DNA of 64,000 bases, from NCBI GenBank assembly GCA_000620205.1, contig JHVP01000008.1:62001-126000 (forward strand), given 5' to 3'. The notes under the pieces were generated by a model. It was not told the origin of the DNA. It did no database searches and worked only from the letters and a program-made list of their open reading frames with translations. Below are positions 31,432 through 39,510 of the stretch, piece after piece; position 1 is the first letter of the stretch, and every line of letters begins with the position of its first letter. This DNA comes from Geodermatophilaceae bacterium URHA0031 (GTDB taxonomy: Bacteria > Actinomycetota > Actinomycetes > Mycobacteriales > Geodermatophilaceae). The position numbers and the translations under genes were made by a program.

Positions 31432-31604
31432 CAGCTCGTCGGGCGCTTGAGGTAGGCCACCAGCTGGTCGCCGCCACCGGGACCCGAGAGGACGGTCACC
31501 AGCTCCCACCCGTCGACGCCCCAGGAGTCCAGGATCGCCTTGGTGTTGTGGATGAGCAGCGGGATGGTCGCGTACTCCCACGTGCGGCGGGCCGATTCGG
31601 TCAT
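31431..31604 (-). CDS. Short DUF4177-type protein
   Basis: 57 residues, ATG at 31602-31604 and TGA at 31431-31433, too short for many gene callers. It reads WEYATIPLL, then DSWGVDGWELVTVLSG and LVAYLKRP, the DUF4177 pattern (YxTxP-L...LxxWGxDGWELV). Function unknown. It is the first gene of the DUF4177-ridA-NUDIX transcript; its stop overlaps the ridA start (TGATG). A TAGCGT -10 box lies 6 nt upstream. The same small gene accompanies ridA in M. tuberculosis. Confidence 0.85.
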   Translation of the reverse strand: MTESARRTWEYATIPLLIHNTKAILDSWGVDGWELVTVLSGPGGGDQLVAYLKRPTS

Positions 31605-31610
31605 GGCGCG

Positions 31611-31616
31611 ACGCTA
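31611..31616 (-). promoter_or_regulatory. Leaderless -10 box for the DUF4177-ridA operon
   Basis: TAGCGT on the minus strand, 6 nt before the ATG at 31604. Confidence 0.5.
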
Positions 31617-31640
31617 GCGCAGCCGGCCTGGCGACATGGT

Positions 31641-31703
31641 GGAACGGCCCCGAAGAAGGGGTCGGGCGCGGGCCTGCGAGCACCGGGGGGCAGCGGTGTC
31701 CTC
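31641..31703 (-). repeat. Repeat family B, copy 4 (divergent)
   Basis: On the minus strand GAGGACACCGCTGCCCCCC ... CTCGCAGGCCCGCGCC ... GGGGCCGTTCC. It lies between divergent genes, not after a stop, and its inner stem is replaced by CCCC-GAAGAA-GGGG on the plus strand. It is the least conserved copy. Confidence 0.5.
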
Positions 31704-31710
31704 GCGCTCG

Positions 31711-31716
31711 TAGGCT
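31711..31716 (+). promoter_or_regulatory. Leaderless -10 box for the Get3-like pair
   Basis: TAGGCT followed by 7 nt (CGCAGGG) and the GTG at 31724. Confidence 0.55.
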
Positions 31717-31723
31717 CGCAGGG

Positions 31724-32725
31724 GTGACCCCTGGACCCGGAGACCCGCTGCCCGTGCGGTGCCACGTCGTGACCGGCAAGGGCGGGACCGGGAAGACCAC
31801 GGTCGCCGCCGCGCTGGCGCTGTCCCTCGCCGCCGACGGGCGCCACGTGCTGCTGGTCGAGACCGAGGGCCGGCAGGGCATCGCCCAGCTGTTCGACACC
31901 CCGCCGCTGCCCTACGAGGAGCGCCGGGTCGCCGTCGCCCGGGGCGGCGGTGAGGTGAAGGCGCTGGCCATCGACGTCGAGGCGGCCTTCCTCGAGTACC
32001 TGGACATGTTCTACAACCTCAAGCGGGCCGGGCGGGCGCTGCGCAAGATGGGCGCCGTCGACTTCGCCACCGCGATCGCACCCGGCCTGCGGGACGTGCT
32101 GCTGACCGGCAAGATCAAGGAGGCGGTCACCCGTCGCCACGACGGTCGGTTCGTCTACGACGCCGTCGTCGTCGACGCCCCGCCGACCGGGCGGATCACC
32201 CGCTTCCTGAACGTGACCGGTGAGGTGGCCGGGCTGGCCCGCTCCGGGCCGATCAAGGCGCAGAGCGACGGGGTGATGGCGGTGTTCCGGTCCGGGACGA
32301 CGGCGGTGCACCTGGTGACCCTGCTGGAGGACATGCCCGTGCAGGAGACCGCCGACGCGATCGCCGAGCTGACCGCCGCGCGGCTGCCGGTGGGCTCGGT
32401 GATCGTCAACATGGCGGCCGAGCCGCTGCTGCCGGCCGCGAGCCTGAGCCGCACCGCCGAGGGCCGGCTCACCGGCGCGGACCTGCTGCCCGCGCTGACC
32501 GCGGCCGCGGTCCCCGGCGCCGCGGAGGTCGCCGACGGGCTCGCCGCCGAGGCGACCGAGCACGCCCAGCGCTGGGTGGCGCAGGACGCGCTGCGCGGGG
32601 ACGTCGAGGCCCTGGGCCGGCCGGTGGTGGAGCTGCCGCTGTCGGTCACCCCGATCGACCTGGGCACCCTGTTCGAGCTGGCCGACCGGCTCGAGGTCGT
32701 GCTGACCACCGAGGTCGCCGCGTGA
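31724..32725 (+). CDS. Get3/ArsA-like ATPase, subunit 1 (Rv3679-like)
   Basis: 333 residues. Deviant Walker A with the signature Lys: VTGKGGTGKTTVAAALALSLAADG near 17-26; switch motif VVVDAPPTGRITRFLNVT; segment EYLDMFYNLKRAGRALRKMGAVDFATAIAPGLRDVLLTGKIKEA. Related proteins form a heteromeric anion-transporting-ATPase-like pair with the next gene product; in M. tuberculosis Rv3679/Rv3680 have been linked to redox protection. It is not adjacent to arsenic genes, so arsenite export is not indicated. The next gene overlaps it by 4 nt. Confidence 0.9.
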   Translation: MTPGPGDPLPVRCHVVTGKGGTGKTTVAAALALSLAADGRHVLLVETEGRQGIAQLFDTPPLPYEERRVAVARGGGEVKALAIDVEAAFLEYLDMFYNLKRAGRALRKMGAVDFATAIAPGLRDVLLTGKIKEAVTRRHDGRFVYDAVVVDAPPTGRITRFLNVTGEVAGLARSGPIKAQSDGVMAVFRSGTTAVHLVTLLEDMPVQETADAIAELTAARLPVGSVIVNMAAEPLLPAASLSRTAEGRLTGADLLPALTAAAVPGAAEVADGLAAEATEHAQRWVAQDALRGDVEALGRPVVELPLSVTPIDLGTLFELADRLEVVLTTEVAA

Positions 32726-33936
32726 CCGCGCCCCGGCGGCCGGGCCCGGCGCCGGCCCTGGACCTCGCCGCCCTGGTGGCGGACCCGGAGACCCGGATCA
32801 TCGTGTGCTGCGGCTCCGGCGGGGTCGGCAAGACGACGACGTCCGCGGCGCTGGCCCTGGCCGCGGCCGAGGCCGGCCGGCAGGTCGTCGTCCTCACCAT
32901 CGACCCCGCGCGCCGGCTGGCCCAGTCACTGGGCCTGGTGGAGCTGGACAACGAGCCGCGGGTGGTCGAGACGCCCGGCGCGCCGGGCGAGCTCTCGGCG
33001 ATGATGCTGGACATGAAGCGGACGTTCGACGACGTCGTGTCCGCGCACTCGACGCCCGAGCGGGCCGAGACGATCTTCGCCAACCCCTTCTACCAGGCGC
33101 TGTCCTCGTCCTTCGCCGGGACGCAGGAGTACATGGCGATGGAGAAGCTCGGGCAGCTGCGGGCCACCGACCGCTGGGACCTGATCATCGTCGACACCCC
33201 ACCGTCCCGGTCCGCGCTGGACTTCCTGGACGCCCCGAACCGGATGAGCCGGTTCCTCGACGGCACGATGATCCGGCTGCTCACCGCGCCGGCCCGGGCC
33301 GGTGGGCGGGCCGGGGTGCGGATCGTCGGGGCCGGGTTCGCGATCTTCACCCGGATCATCAGCAAGATCCTGGGCGGCCAGCTGCTGAACGACATCTCGG
33401 CGTTCGTCTCGGCCCTGGACACCATGTTCGGCGGCTTCCGGGAACGCGCGACGGCGACCTACGAGCTGCTCCGCGAGCCCGGGACGTCGTTCGTCGTGGT
33501 CGCCGCCCCCGAACCCGATGCCCTCCGCGAGGCCTCGTACTTCGTCGACCGGCTGTCCACCGAGGGGATGCCGCTCGCCGGCCTGGTGGTCAACCGCACG
33601 CACCCGCCGGCGACGACGGCCCTGACGGCCACCCGCGCCGAGGCCGCCGCCGAGGCGGTCGCCGAGGCCGGCGGCAAGGGCGCGAAGCTGGCCGTGGGGG
33701 CGCTGCGGGTGCACGCCGAGCGGATGACGCTGGCCACCCGGGAGCAGCGGCTGGCCGACCGGTTCACCAGCGCCCACCCCGAGGTGAAGGTGCGCACCGT
33801 GCCGGCCGCCGCCGGTGACGTGCACGACCTCGAGGGCCTGCGGACGATGGGCGAGGCGCTGCTGGCCGCGGAGGACGACACCGGCACCGGCACCCCGCGC
33901 AGCCGGGTGCTCCCGCTGCGCCAGCAGGCGGGCTGA
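32722..33936 (+). CDS. Get3/ArsA-like ATPase, subunit 2 (Rv3680-like)
   Basis: 404 residues. Walker A region IIVCCGSGGVGKTTTSAALALAAAEAG, switch I TIDPARRLAQSLGL, switch II DLIIVDTPPSRSALDFLDAPNRMSRFLD, and the Get3-like MxxMEKLGQLRATDRWD. In this subunit the P-loop has GSGGVGKTT in place of GKGGTGKTT. The hydrophobic stretch GVRIVGAGFAIFTRIISKILGGQLLNDISAFVSALDTMFGGF may bind a client helix or partner. Starts in the GTGA overlap with subunit 1. The gap after it leads straight to the ponA2-type gene, where M. tuberculosis has whiB4. Confidence 0.9.
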   Translation: MTAPRRPGPAPALDLAALVADPETRIIVCCGSGGVGKTTTSAALALAAAEAGRQVVVLTIDPARRLAQSLGLVELDNEPRVVETPGAPGELSAMMLDMKRTFDDVVSAHSTPERAETIFANPFYQALSSSFAGTQEYMAMEKLGQLRATDRWDLIIVDTPPSRSALDFLDAPNRMSRFLDGTMIRLLTAPARAGGRAGVRIVGAGFAIFTRIISKILGGQLLNDISAFVSALDTMFGGFRERATATYELLREPGTSFVVVAAPEPDALREASYFVDRLSTEGMPLAGLVVNRTHPPATTALTATRAEAAAEAVAEAGGKGAKLAVGALRVHAERMTLATREQRLADRFTSAHPEVKVRTVPAAAGDVHDLEGLRTMGEALLAAEDDTGTGTPRSRVLPLRQQAG

Positions 33937-34033
33937 GCCGCCTCCCGGGGCAGCCCGGGCGCGTCGGCGCGCGACCCGCCCAGGCCACCGCGCGTCGGGC
34001 ATCGAGCCGGGGCGGCCGGGCCCGCCGAACAGG

Positions 34034-34039
34034 TACCTT
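34034..34039 (+). promoter_or_regulatory. Leaderless -10 box for the ponA2-type gene
   Basis: TACCTT followed by 8 nt (GGCCTGCG) and the ATG at 34048; no Shine-Dalgarno sequence. Confidence 0.5.
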
Positions 34040-34047
34040 GGCCTGCG

Positions 34048-36420
34048 ATGTCCGAGTCTGCGCTCCTCCGTCGCAATGCCCTGCTGAAGCTCGCCGGGGC
34101 GATCGTCGTGGCCGGCCTGCTGGTCGCCGCCATGCTGCTGCCCTTCGTCGGCGGGACCGGGCTGGTGGCCCGGAACTCCTCGACCCTGCTCGACGCGCTG
34201 CCGGTCGAGCTGACCGACAAGACGCCCAGCGGGAACACCAAGGTGCTGGCCGCCGACGGGTCGGAGATCACCGAGTTCTTCACCAACAACCGCACGCCGG
34301 TGACGCCGGACCAGATCTCCGACGTGATGAAGCAGGCGATCGTCGACATCGAGGACTCGCGCTTCTACGAGCACAACGGCCTGGACGTGCAGGGCACGCT
34401 GCGCGCGCTGGCGAAGAACGTCGCCGCCGGCGGTGTCGAGGAGGGCGGCTCCACGCTGACCCAGCAGCTGGTCAAGCAGACGCTGCTGCAGACCGCCTCC
34501 ACCCCCGAGGAGCAGCAGGCGGCCACCGCGCAGACCGTGGGCCGCAAGCTCAAGGAGGCCCGGCTCGCGCTGGCCCTGGAGCAGACCTACTCCAAGGACG
34601 AGATCCTCACCCGCTACCTGAACATCGCCTACTTCGGTGAGGGCGCCTACGGCATCCAGGCCGCCGCGCAGAAGTACTTCAGCGTCGACGCCGTCGACCT
34701 GACGCTCCCGCAGGCCTCCGTGCTCGCCGGCCTCGTGCAGAGCCCGACCAACGACGACCCGATCGTCAACCCCGACGCCGGCGCCGAGCGCCGTAACCAG
34801 GTGCTGCAGCGGATGCACGACCTGGGGCACATCACCGACCAGGAGCTGGCCGACATCTCGGCCACCCCGGTCCCTGTCGTCGAGGGCGGCACCCCGCCCA
34901 ACGGCTGCATCGACGCCAGGGTCGGCGGGTTCTTCTGCGACTACATGTACAACTACCTGACCGGCACCCTGGGGATCAGCGCGGACGCGATCAAGACCGG
35001 CGGCTGGACCATCCAGACGACGCTGCGCGCGGACATCCAGACCTCCGGCGACCAGGCCGTGCTGAACACCATCCCGATGGGCGGCGGCAACGACCTGGCC
35101 GGCGTCTTCACCGCCGTCGAGCCCGGCACCGGGCACGTGCTGGCGATGAGCGTCAACCGCCGGTACGGCTGCGACGCGTACGAGTGCGAGTCGGTCAACC
35201 TCAACACCGCGACCAGCGCCGGCGCCGGGTCGACCTACAAGGTCTTCACCGCGGCCGCGGCGCTCGCCCAGGGCTACGGCTCGCACTACACGATCACCAC
35301 CCCGCAGCCCTACAGCTCCAAGGTGTTCAAGAAGAACGGCGGGACGACGGGCGCCCCGTACACGGTCAGCAACGTCGGCGACAACTACCCGGACACGATG
35401 GACATGACCGCGGCGCTGGTCAAGTCCTCCAACACCTACTTCGTGGGTCTGGAGGACGCGCTGGGCAGCGTCGAGCCGCCGGTGCGCACCGCGCAGGCCA
35501 TGGGGCTGCACTCCATCGACGCCACCGCCGACCAGATCATCGCCGAGAAGCGCGGCTCGTTCACCCTCGGCGTCGACGCGACCAGCCCGCTGTACCTGGC
35601 CAGCGCGTACTCCACGCTCGCGGCCAACGGCACCCAGTGCGAGCCGACGCCGGTCATCTCGATCGTCGACTCCACCGGCGAGCCGGTCACCAAGGACGAC
35701 GGCACCCCTTACGTCAGCGGCGACACCTGCAAGGAGAACGCCATCCCGGGCGGCGTGGCCACCACGCTGAACCAGATGATGATCGGCGACACCGTCACCG
35801 GCACCGCGACCCGGGCGGCCATCCCCGGCCACCAGATCGCCGGCAAGACCGGGACCATCCAGGACAACAAGTCGGCGACCTTCGTGGGCTCCACGCCGAA
35901 GTACACGGTCAGCGTGATGGTGTTCAACCCGAAGTCGCAGCAGGACGTCGGCGGCTTCGGCGGCAACAAGCCCGCGACGATCTACCACGACGCGATGCTG
36001 CCGATCCTGTCCAAGGAGCCGGCGGTGGCCTTCCCGCCCGCCGACCCGGTGGTGGTCTCGGGCAACCGGCCGACCGTCCCCAGCTGCTCCTCGGTCAGCT
36101 CCTGCCAGGACACGCTCACCCAGGCGGGCTTCCGGCCGGTCGTCTCCCAGGTGAACAGCTCCCGCTCCTCGGGCAGCTTCCTCGGCACCAGCCCCCGCTC
36201 GGGCGCCCAGGCCAGCGTCGGCCAGGTCGTCACGATCCAGGTGAGCAACGGGTCCGGCTACCGGACACCGAGGTCGAACACCCCCGCACCCCAGACGCGG
36301 GCGCCCAGCACCCCCGAGGCCCCGGCCGAGGACTCACCGCCGGCGGAGCAGCAGCAGCCCGGCGCTCCGGGGACGTTCGAGCTGCCGGACTGGAACGGCG
36401 ACGGAGACCCCGGCGCCTGA
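34048..36420 (+). CDS. ponA2: Bifunctional penicillin-binding protein (class A, PonA2 type) with PASTA domain
   Basis: 790 residues. Cytoplasmic start, one membrane helix (LAGAIVVAGLLVAAMLLPFV), then a GT51 transglycosylase domain with EDSRFYEHNGLDVQGTLRAL, GGSTLTQQLVKQTLL, and RKLKEARLALALEQTYSKDEILTRYLNIAYFGEGAYGIQAAAQKYF. The transpeptidase domain has the active Ser in GSTYKVFT (about 395), the SSN motif (about 463) and KTGT (about 600). One PASTA domain follows (about 675-735), then a Pro-rich acidic tail. Builds and cross-links peptidoglycan outside the membrane. Corresponds to Rv3682. Confidence 0.95.
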   Translation: MSESALLRRNALLKLAGAIVVAGLLVAAMLLPFVGGTGLVARNSSTLLDALPVELTDKTPSGNTKVLAADGSEITEFFTNNRTPVTPDQISDVMKQAIVDIEDSRFYEHNGLDVQGTLRALAKNVAAGGVEEGGSTLTQQLVKQTLLQTASTPEEQQAATAQTVGRKLKEARLALALEQTYSKDEILTRYLNIAYFGEGAYGIQAAAQKYFSVDAVDLTLPQASVLAGLVQSPTNDDPIVNPDAGAERRNQVLQRMHDLGHITDQELADISATPVPVVEGGTPPNGCIDARVGGFFCDYMYNYLTGTLGISADAIKTGGWTIQTTLRADIQTSGDQAVLNTIPMGGGNDLAGVFTAVEPGTGHVLAMSVNRRYGCDAYECESVNLNTATSAGAGSTYKVFTAAAALAQGYGSHYTITTPQPYSSKVFKKNGGTTGAPYTVSNVGDNYPDTMDMTAALVKSSNTYFVGLEDALGSVEPPVRTAQAMGLHSIDATADQIIAEKRGSFTLGVDATSPLYLASAYSTLAANGTQCEPTPVISIVDSTGEPVTKDDGTPYVSGDTCKENAIPGGVATTLNQMMIGDTVTGTATRAAIPGHQIAGKTGTIQDNKSATFVGSTPKYTVSVMVFNPKSQQDVGGFGGNKPATIYHDAMLPILSKEPAVAFPPADPVVVSGNRPTVPSCSSVSSCQDTLTQAGFRPVVSQVNSSRSSGSFLGTSPRSGAQASVGQVVTIQVSNGSGYRTPRSNTPAPQTRAPSTPEAPAEDSPPAEQQQPGAPGTFELPDWNGDGDPGA

Positions 36421-36427
36421 CGAAGGA

Positions 36428-36450
36428 CCCCGCTGCCCCACGCAGCGGGG
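36428..36450. terminator. Convergent terminator between ponA2 and yqeY genes
   Basis: CCCCGCTGC (36428-36436) and GCAGCGGGG (36442-36450) form a perfect 9-bp stem with loop CCCAC, 8 nt after the ponA2 stop and 13 nt before the yqeY stop; it could serve both. Confidence 0.65.
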
Positions 36451-36462
36451 CCGCGCGGCCGG

Positions 36463-36915
36463 TCAGCCGAGCTGGCGACGCACCTCGGCGGCGACGCGAC
36501 CGCCCTCGGCGCGGCCGGCCACCCGGCCCTGCACCGCGCCCATGACCTTGCCCATGTCCTTCATCCCCGACGCCCCGGTGCTGGTGACGACGTCGGCGAC
36601 GATCGCGGCCAGGTCGGCGTCGGCCAGCTGGGCCGGCAGGTAGGTCGCGATCACGCCCTCCTCCGCGCGCTCCCGCTCGGCCTGCTCGGCGCGCCCGGCG
36701 CCGGCGAACGCCTCGGCCGCCTCACGGCGCTTCTTCGCCTCGCGGCGGAGCACCGCCATCACGTCGTCGTCGCTGAGCTCGCGGGCCTCCTTGCCGGCCA
36801 CCTCCTCGGCGGAGACGGCGGAGAGCACCATCCGCAGCGTGGCGGTGCTCAGCTCGTCGCGGCCCTTCATCGCGGTGGTCAGGTCGGTACGGAGTCGGTC
36901 CTTCAGTCCAGGCAC
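36463..36915 (-). CDS. GatB/YqeY-domain protein
   Basis: 150 residues from the GTG at 36913-36915. The YqeY fold is clear: LKDRLRTDLTTAMKGRDELSTATLRMVLSAV, then EVAGKEARELSDDDVMAVLRREAKKRREAAEAFAGAGR, EEGVIATYLPAQLADADLAAIVADVV and MGKVMGAVQGRVAGRAEGGRVAAEVRRQL. Length is normal. These proteins resemble the tRNA-binding tail of GatB; their job is not established. A CAGGCT hexamer 7 nt before the start may be its -10 box. Divergent from the metallophosphoesterase gene. Confidence 0.92.
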   Translation of the reverse strand: MPGLKDRLRTDLTTAMKGRDELSTATLRMVLSAVSAEEVAGKEARELSDDDVMAVLRREAKKRREAAEAFAGAGRAEQAERERAEEGVIATYLPAQLADADLAAIVADVVTSTGASGMKDMGKVMGAVQGRVAGRAEGGRVAAEVRRQLG

Positions 36916-36969
36916 GCCGGAGAGCCTGCCACCTCCGCCCGCACCGGGACGACGCAGTTCCCGCGCCCG

Positions 36970-36975
36970 TAGGCT
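36970..36975 (+). promoter_or_regulatory. Leaderless -10 box for the metallophosphoesterase gene
   Basis: TAGGCT followed by 6 nt (CGCGGG) and the ATG at 36982. Confidence 0.55.
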
Positions 36976-36981
36976 CGCGGG

Positions 36982-37902
36982 ATGCGTGCCAGAACCGCCG
37001 TCCCTGCCGCTGTCGTGGCCTCCGGTGCCGCCACGGTGGCCTACGCGAGCCTCGTCGAGCGCACCGCGTGGACGCTGCGCCGGTTCGACGTGCCCGTCCT
37101 GCCGCCCGGCTCGGCCCCGCTGACCGTGCTGCAGCTGTCGGACCTGCACATGACCGCGGGGCAGCGGAGCAAGCAGGAGTGGGTGGCCGGGCTGGCCGAC
37201 CTGCGCCCGGCCCTGGTGATCACGACCGGCGACAACCTGGCCGGGATGGACGCCGTCCCGGCGACGCTGCGCGCGCTGGACCCGCTGATGGCGCGGCCCG
37301 GCGCGTTCGTGCTGGCCAGCAACGACTACTACGCGCCCCGGCCGAAGAACCCGCTGAAGTACTTCAAGACCGACCACAAGCGGGTGCACGGCGACGACCT
37401 GCCCTGGCGCGACCTGCGCGACGGCATGACCGCGCGCGGTTGGCTCGACCTGACCAACGCCACCGGCACGCTCACCGTGGCCGGGACCCGGATCGCTTTC
37501 GCCGGCCTCGACGACCCGCACCTGAGGCTGGACCGCTACGACGACGTCGCGGGGCCCGCCGACCCCGACGCCGACCTGCGGATCGGCCTGGTGCACTCCC
37601 CCGAGCCGCGCGTGCTCGACCGGTTCACCGCCGACGGCTACGACCTGCTGCTCTGCGGGCACACCCACGGCGGCCAGCTGCGGGTGCCCTTCTACGGCGC
37701 CCTGGTCACCAACTGCGGCATCGACCGGCAGCACGTCCGCTGGCTGCACCGCTGGGCGGAGCCCTCCCCCGGGCACCCCAACGGCACCTGGCTGCACGTC
37801 TCCGCCGGACTCGGCACCAGCCCGTACGCCCCGGCCCGGTTCGCCTGCCCGCCGGAGGCGACGCTGCTGACCCTCACCGCGCGCACCGAACCCACCCGCT
37901 GA
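36982..37902 (+). CDS. Calcineurin-like metallophosphoesterase (Rv3683-like)
   Basis: 306 residues. A hydrophobic N terminus (AVPAAVVASGAATVAYASLVE) could be a membrane anchor. Metal-binding motifs in order: QLSDLHMT (DxH), TTGDNLAG (GDN), ASNDYYAP in place of the usual GNHD/E, VHSPEP, and LCGHTHGGQ (GHTH). The Asn-Asp-Tyr variant replaces the common His; relatives in this position show the same variant as far as I recall. Likely hydrolyses a phosphoester at the membrane; substrate unknown. It closes the M. tuberculosis-like block and precedes tRNA-Pro. Confidence 0.88.
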   Translation: MRARTAVPAAVVASGAATVAYASLVERTAWTLRRFDVPVLPPGSAPLTVLQLSDLHMTAGQRSKQEWVAGLADLRPALVITTGDNLAGMDAVPATLRALDPLMARPGAFVLASNDYYAPRPKNPLKYFKTDHKRVHGDDLPWRDLRDGMTARGWLDLTNATGTLTVAGTRIAFAGLDDPHLRLDRYDDVAGPADPDADLRIGLVHSPEPRVLDRFTADGYDLLLCGHTHGGQLRVPFYGALVTNCGIDRQHVRWLHRWAEPSPGHPNGTWLHVSAGLGTSPYAPARFACPPEATLLTLTARTEPTR

Positions 37903-37920
37903 CGGACCCAGCCCGTCGGT

Positions 37921-37926
37921 TACAGT
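37921..37926 (+). promoter_or_regulatory. -10 box of the tRNA-Pro gene
   Basis: TACAGT 13 nt before the tRNA, with CTGACG about 16 nt upstream as a possible -35 box. Confidence 0.4.
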
Positions 37927-37939
37927 TGTCGACGCACCT

Positions 37940-38013
37940 CGGGGTGTGGCGCAGCTTGGTAGCGCGCGTCGTTCGGGACGACGAGGCCGCAGGTTCAAAT
38001 CCTGTCACCCCGA
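37940..38013 (+). tRNA. tRNA-Pro (anticodon CGG)
   Basis: Cloverleaf drawn by hand: acceptor CGGGGTG (37940-37946) with CACCCCG (38006-38012), D stem GCGC/GCGC with loop AGCTTGGTA, anticodon stem CGTCG/CGACG with loop TTCGGGA giving anticodon CGG at 37974-37976, T stem GCAGG/CCTGT with loop TTCAAAT. Discriminator A at 38013. The CCA end is not encoded. Confidence 0.95.
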
Positions 38014-38118
38014 CTCACCACTCAGGGACCGCCACCGGCGGTCCCTGAGTCGTTCCAGGGCACTGTGCCCTCCACCACTGCGGTTTCCGGCGGCTGCGCC
38101 GCGGGCACCCCAGTCTGG

Positions 38119-39510
38119 ATGACCGAATGGCTGCTCCTCCTGGCGGCCGTGCTGTTGACCGCGTTCACCGGGTTCTTGGTCGCGGCCGAGTTCTCCTTGA
38201 CATCCGTGGACCGCGCCCAGGCCGAGCGTGCCGCGGACGCGGGGGACAAGGGCGCCCAGGGGGTCGTCCGCGCGCTCCGCGGGCTGTCCACCGAGCTCTC
38301 CGCGGCCCAGCTGGGGATCACGATCACCACGCTCGTGGTCGGCTTCCTCGCCGAACCGGCGCTGGGCGGGCTGCTCGAGCCGGTGCTGGAGGCGATCGGG
38401 CTGCCCGAGGGCGCCACCGCGCCGATCGCCGTCGCGCTGGGCATCGCGCTGGCCACGTTCCTGCAGATGATCCTGGGCGAGCTCGGCCCGAAGAACCTCG
38501 CCATCGCCCGGCCGCTGCGCACCGCCTCACTGGTCGCGCCGGGCATGCGGGCGTTCAGCCTGGTGACCGGGCCGGTGGTGCACGCCCTGCAGTCGCTGGC
38601 CAACGGGATCGTCCGCCGGCTGGGATTCGAGCCCAGGGAGGAGCTGGACGACACCCGGGACGCCGAGGGCCTCGCCGCGGTCGCCCGGCGGTCCGCCGAG
38701 GAGGGCGACCTGTCCCCGATCGCGGCCCGGCTGCTCAGCCGCTCGCTGGGGCTGCGGCAGAAGCTCGCCACCGACGTGATGACCCCGCGGACCCGGCTGT
38801 GGACGCTCAGCTCGGAGGCGACCGCCGCCGACGTCATCGACGCCGCGATCCGGTCGGGCAACTCCCGCTTCCCGGTCTACGGCTCCGACCTCGACGAGGT
38901 CACCGGCGTGGTGCACGTCAAGTACGCGGTGTCGGTCCCCGAGGCGGAGCGGCTGGTGCGCACCGCCGGCGAGCTGGCCGAGCCGGTGCTCGCCGTCCCG
39001 TCGTCCCTGCACCTGGATCCGCTGCTGGACCTGCTGCGCGAGCAGGGTCTGCAGCTGGCCCTGGTCGTCGACGAGTGGGGTGCCACCCACGGCATCGTGA
39101 CCCTGGAGGACATCGTCGAGGAGCTGGTCGGCGAGATCACCGACGAGACCGACCGGCCGCTGCGGCAGCTGCGCCGGGACGGCGAGGACTGGGTCCTCTC
39201 GGGTCTGCTGCGGCCGGACGAGATCCGCGAGCGCACCGGCATCCCGGTCCCCGAGGGACGCTACGAGACCGTGGCCGGCTTCGTGCTGGAGCGGCTGGCG
39301 CACCTGCCCGAGGAGGGCGAGTCGGTGGAGGTCGAGGGCTGGCGGCTGACCGTCGCCGGGGTCGAGGGCCGCCGGGTGTCCCGTCTGCGCGCCACGCCGG
39401 TGCTGCTCCCCGGCCATGTTGGCCAACATGGCCCCGCTGACGTCCACCGTTCCGACCCGACGGAGGGCCATGTTGGCCAACACGGCCCCTCGATGGTGGC
39501 CCGCGCATGA
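38119..39510 (+). CDS. CNNM/CorC-family membrane protein (hemolysin-like), first of a pair
   Basis: 463 residues from the ATG at 38119. An N-terminal CNNM/DUF21 domain has four hydrophobic stretches (LLLLAAVLLTAFTGFLVAAEFSLTSVDRA; ITITTLVVGFLAEPALG; ALGIALATFLQMILGELGPKNLAIARP). Two CBS motifs follow (DVMTPRTRLWTLSSEATAADVIDAAIRSGNSRFPVYG and LVVDEWGATHGIVTLEDIVEELVGEI), then a CorC/HlyC transporter-associated domain ending near 425. Proteins of this class are linked to Mg2+/Co2+ efflux or homeostasis. The last 32 residues (LPGHVGQHGP ... GHVGQHGPS) are coded by two copies of a 22-bp palindrome and are not part of the fold. The stop overlaps the second gene by 4 nt. Confidence 0.9.
   Translation: MTEWLLLLAAVLLTAFTGFLVAAEFSLTSVDRAQAERAADAGDKGAQGVVRALRGLSTELSAAQLGITITTLVVGFLAEPALGGLLEPVLEAIGLPEGATAPIAVALGIALATFLQMILGELGPKNLAIARPLRTASLVAPGMRAFSLVTGPVVHALQSLANGIVRRLGFEPREELDDTRDAEGLAAVARRSAEEGDLSPIAARLLSRSLGLRQKLATDVMTPRTRLWTLSSEATAADVIDAAIRSGNSRFPVYGSDLDEVTGVVHVKYAVSVPEAERLVRTAGELAEPVLAVPSSLHLDPLLDLLREQGLQLALVVDEWGATHGIVTLEDIVEELVGEITDETDRPLRQLRRDGEDWVLSGLLRPDEIRERTGIPVPEGRYETVAGFVLERLAHLPEEGESVEVEGWRLTVAGVEGRRVSRLRATPVLLPGHVGQHGPADVHRSDPTEGHVGQHGPSMVARA
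39412..39433. repeat. Repeat family A palindrome, copy 2 (in first corC tail)
   Basis: Perfect 22-bp palindrome identical to the copy at 8106, read in the gene's frame as GHVGQHG. It begins at about codon 432, right after the folded domain. Confidence 0.85.
39466..39487. repeat. Repeat family A palindrome, copy 3 (one mismatch)
   Basis: 54 bp after copy 2, same frame, giving GHVGQHGP again. One T-to-C change breaks the symmetry at one pair. The two copies could also pair with each other. Confidence 0.8.

Noticed and set aside
31724-33936. Arsenite-transporting ATPases
   Set aside because: No arsB, arsR or arsC nearby, and the pair matches the Rv3679/Rv3680 type by position and sequence.
32926-35988. 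Very long minus-strand open frame opposite the ATPase pair and ponA2
   Set aside because: It mirrors well-identified plus-strand genes; long antisense frames are expected at this GC content. The translation is Arg/Gly/His-rich with no domain.
38014-38118. Integration site at the tRNA-Pro 3' end
   Set aside because: No integrase gene and no repeated copy of the tRNA 3' end was found in the window.
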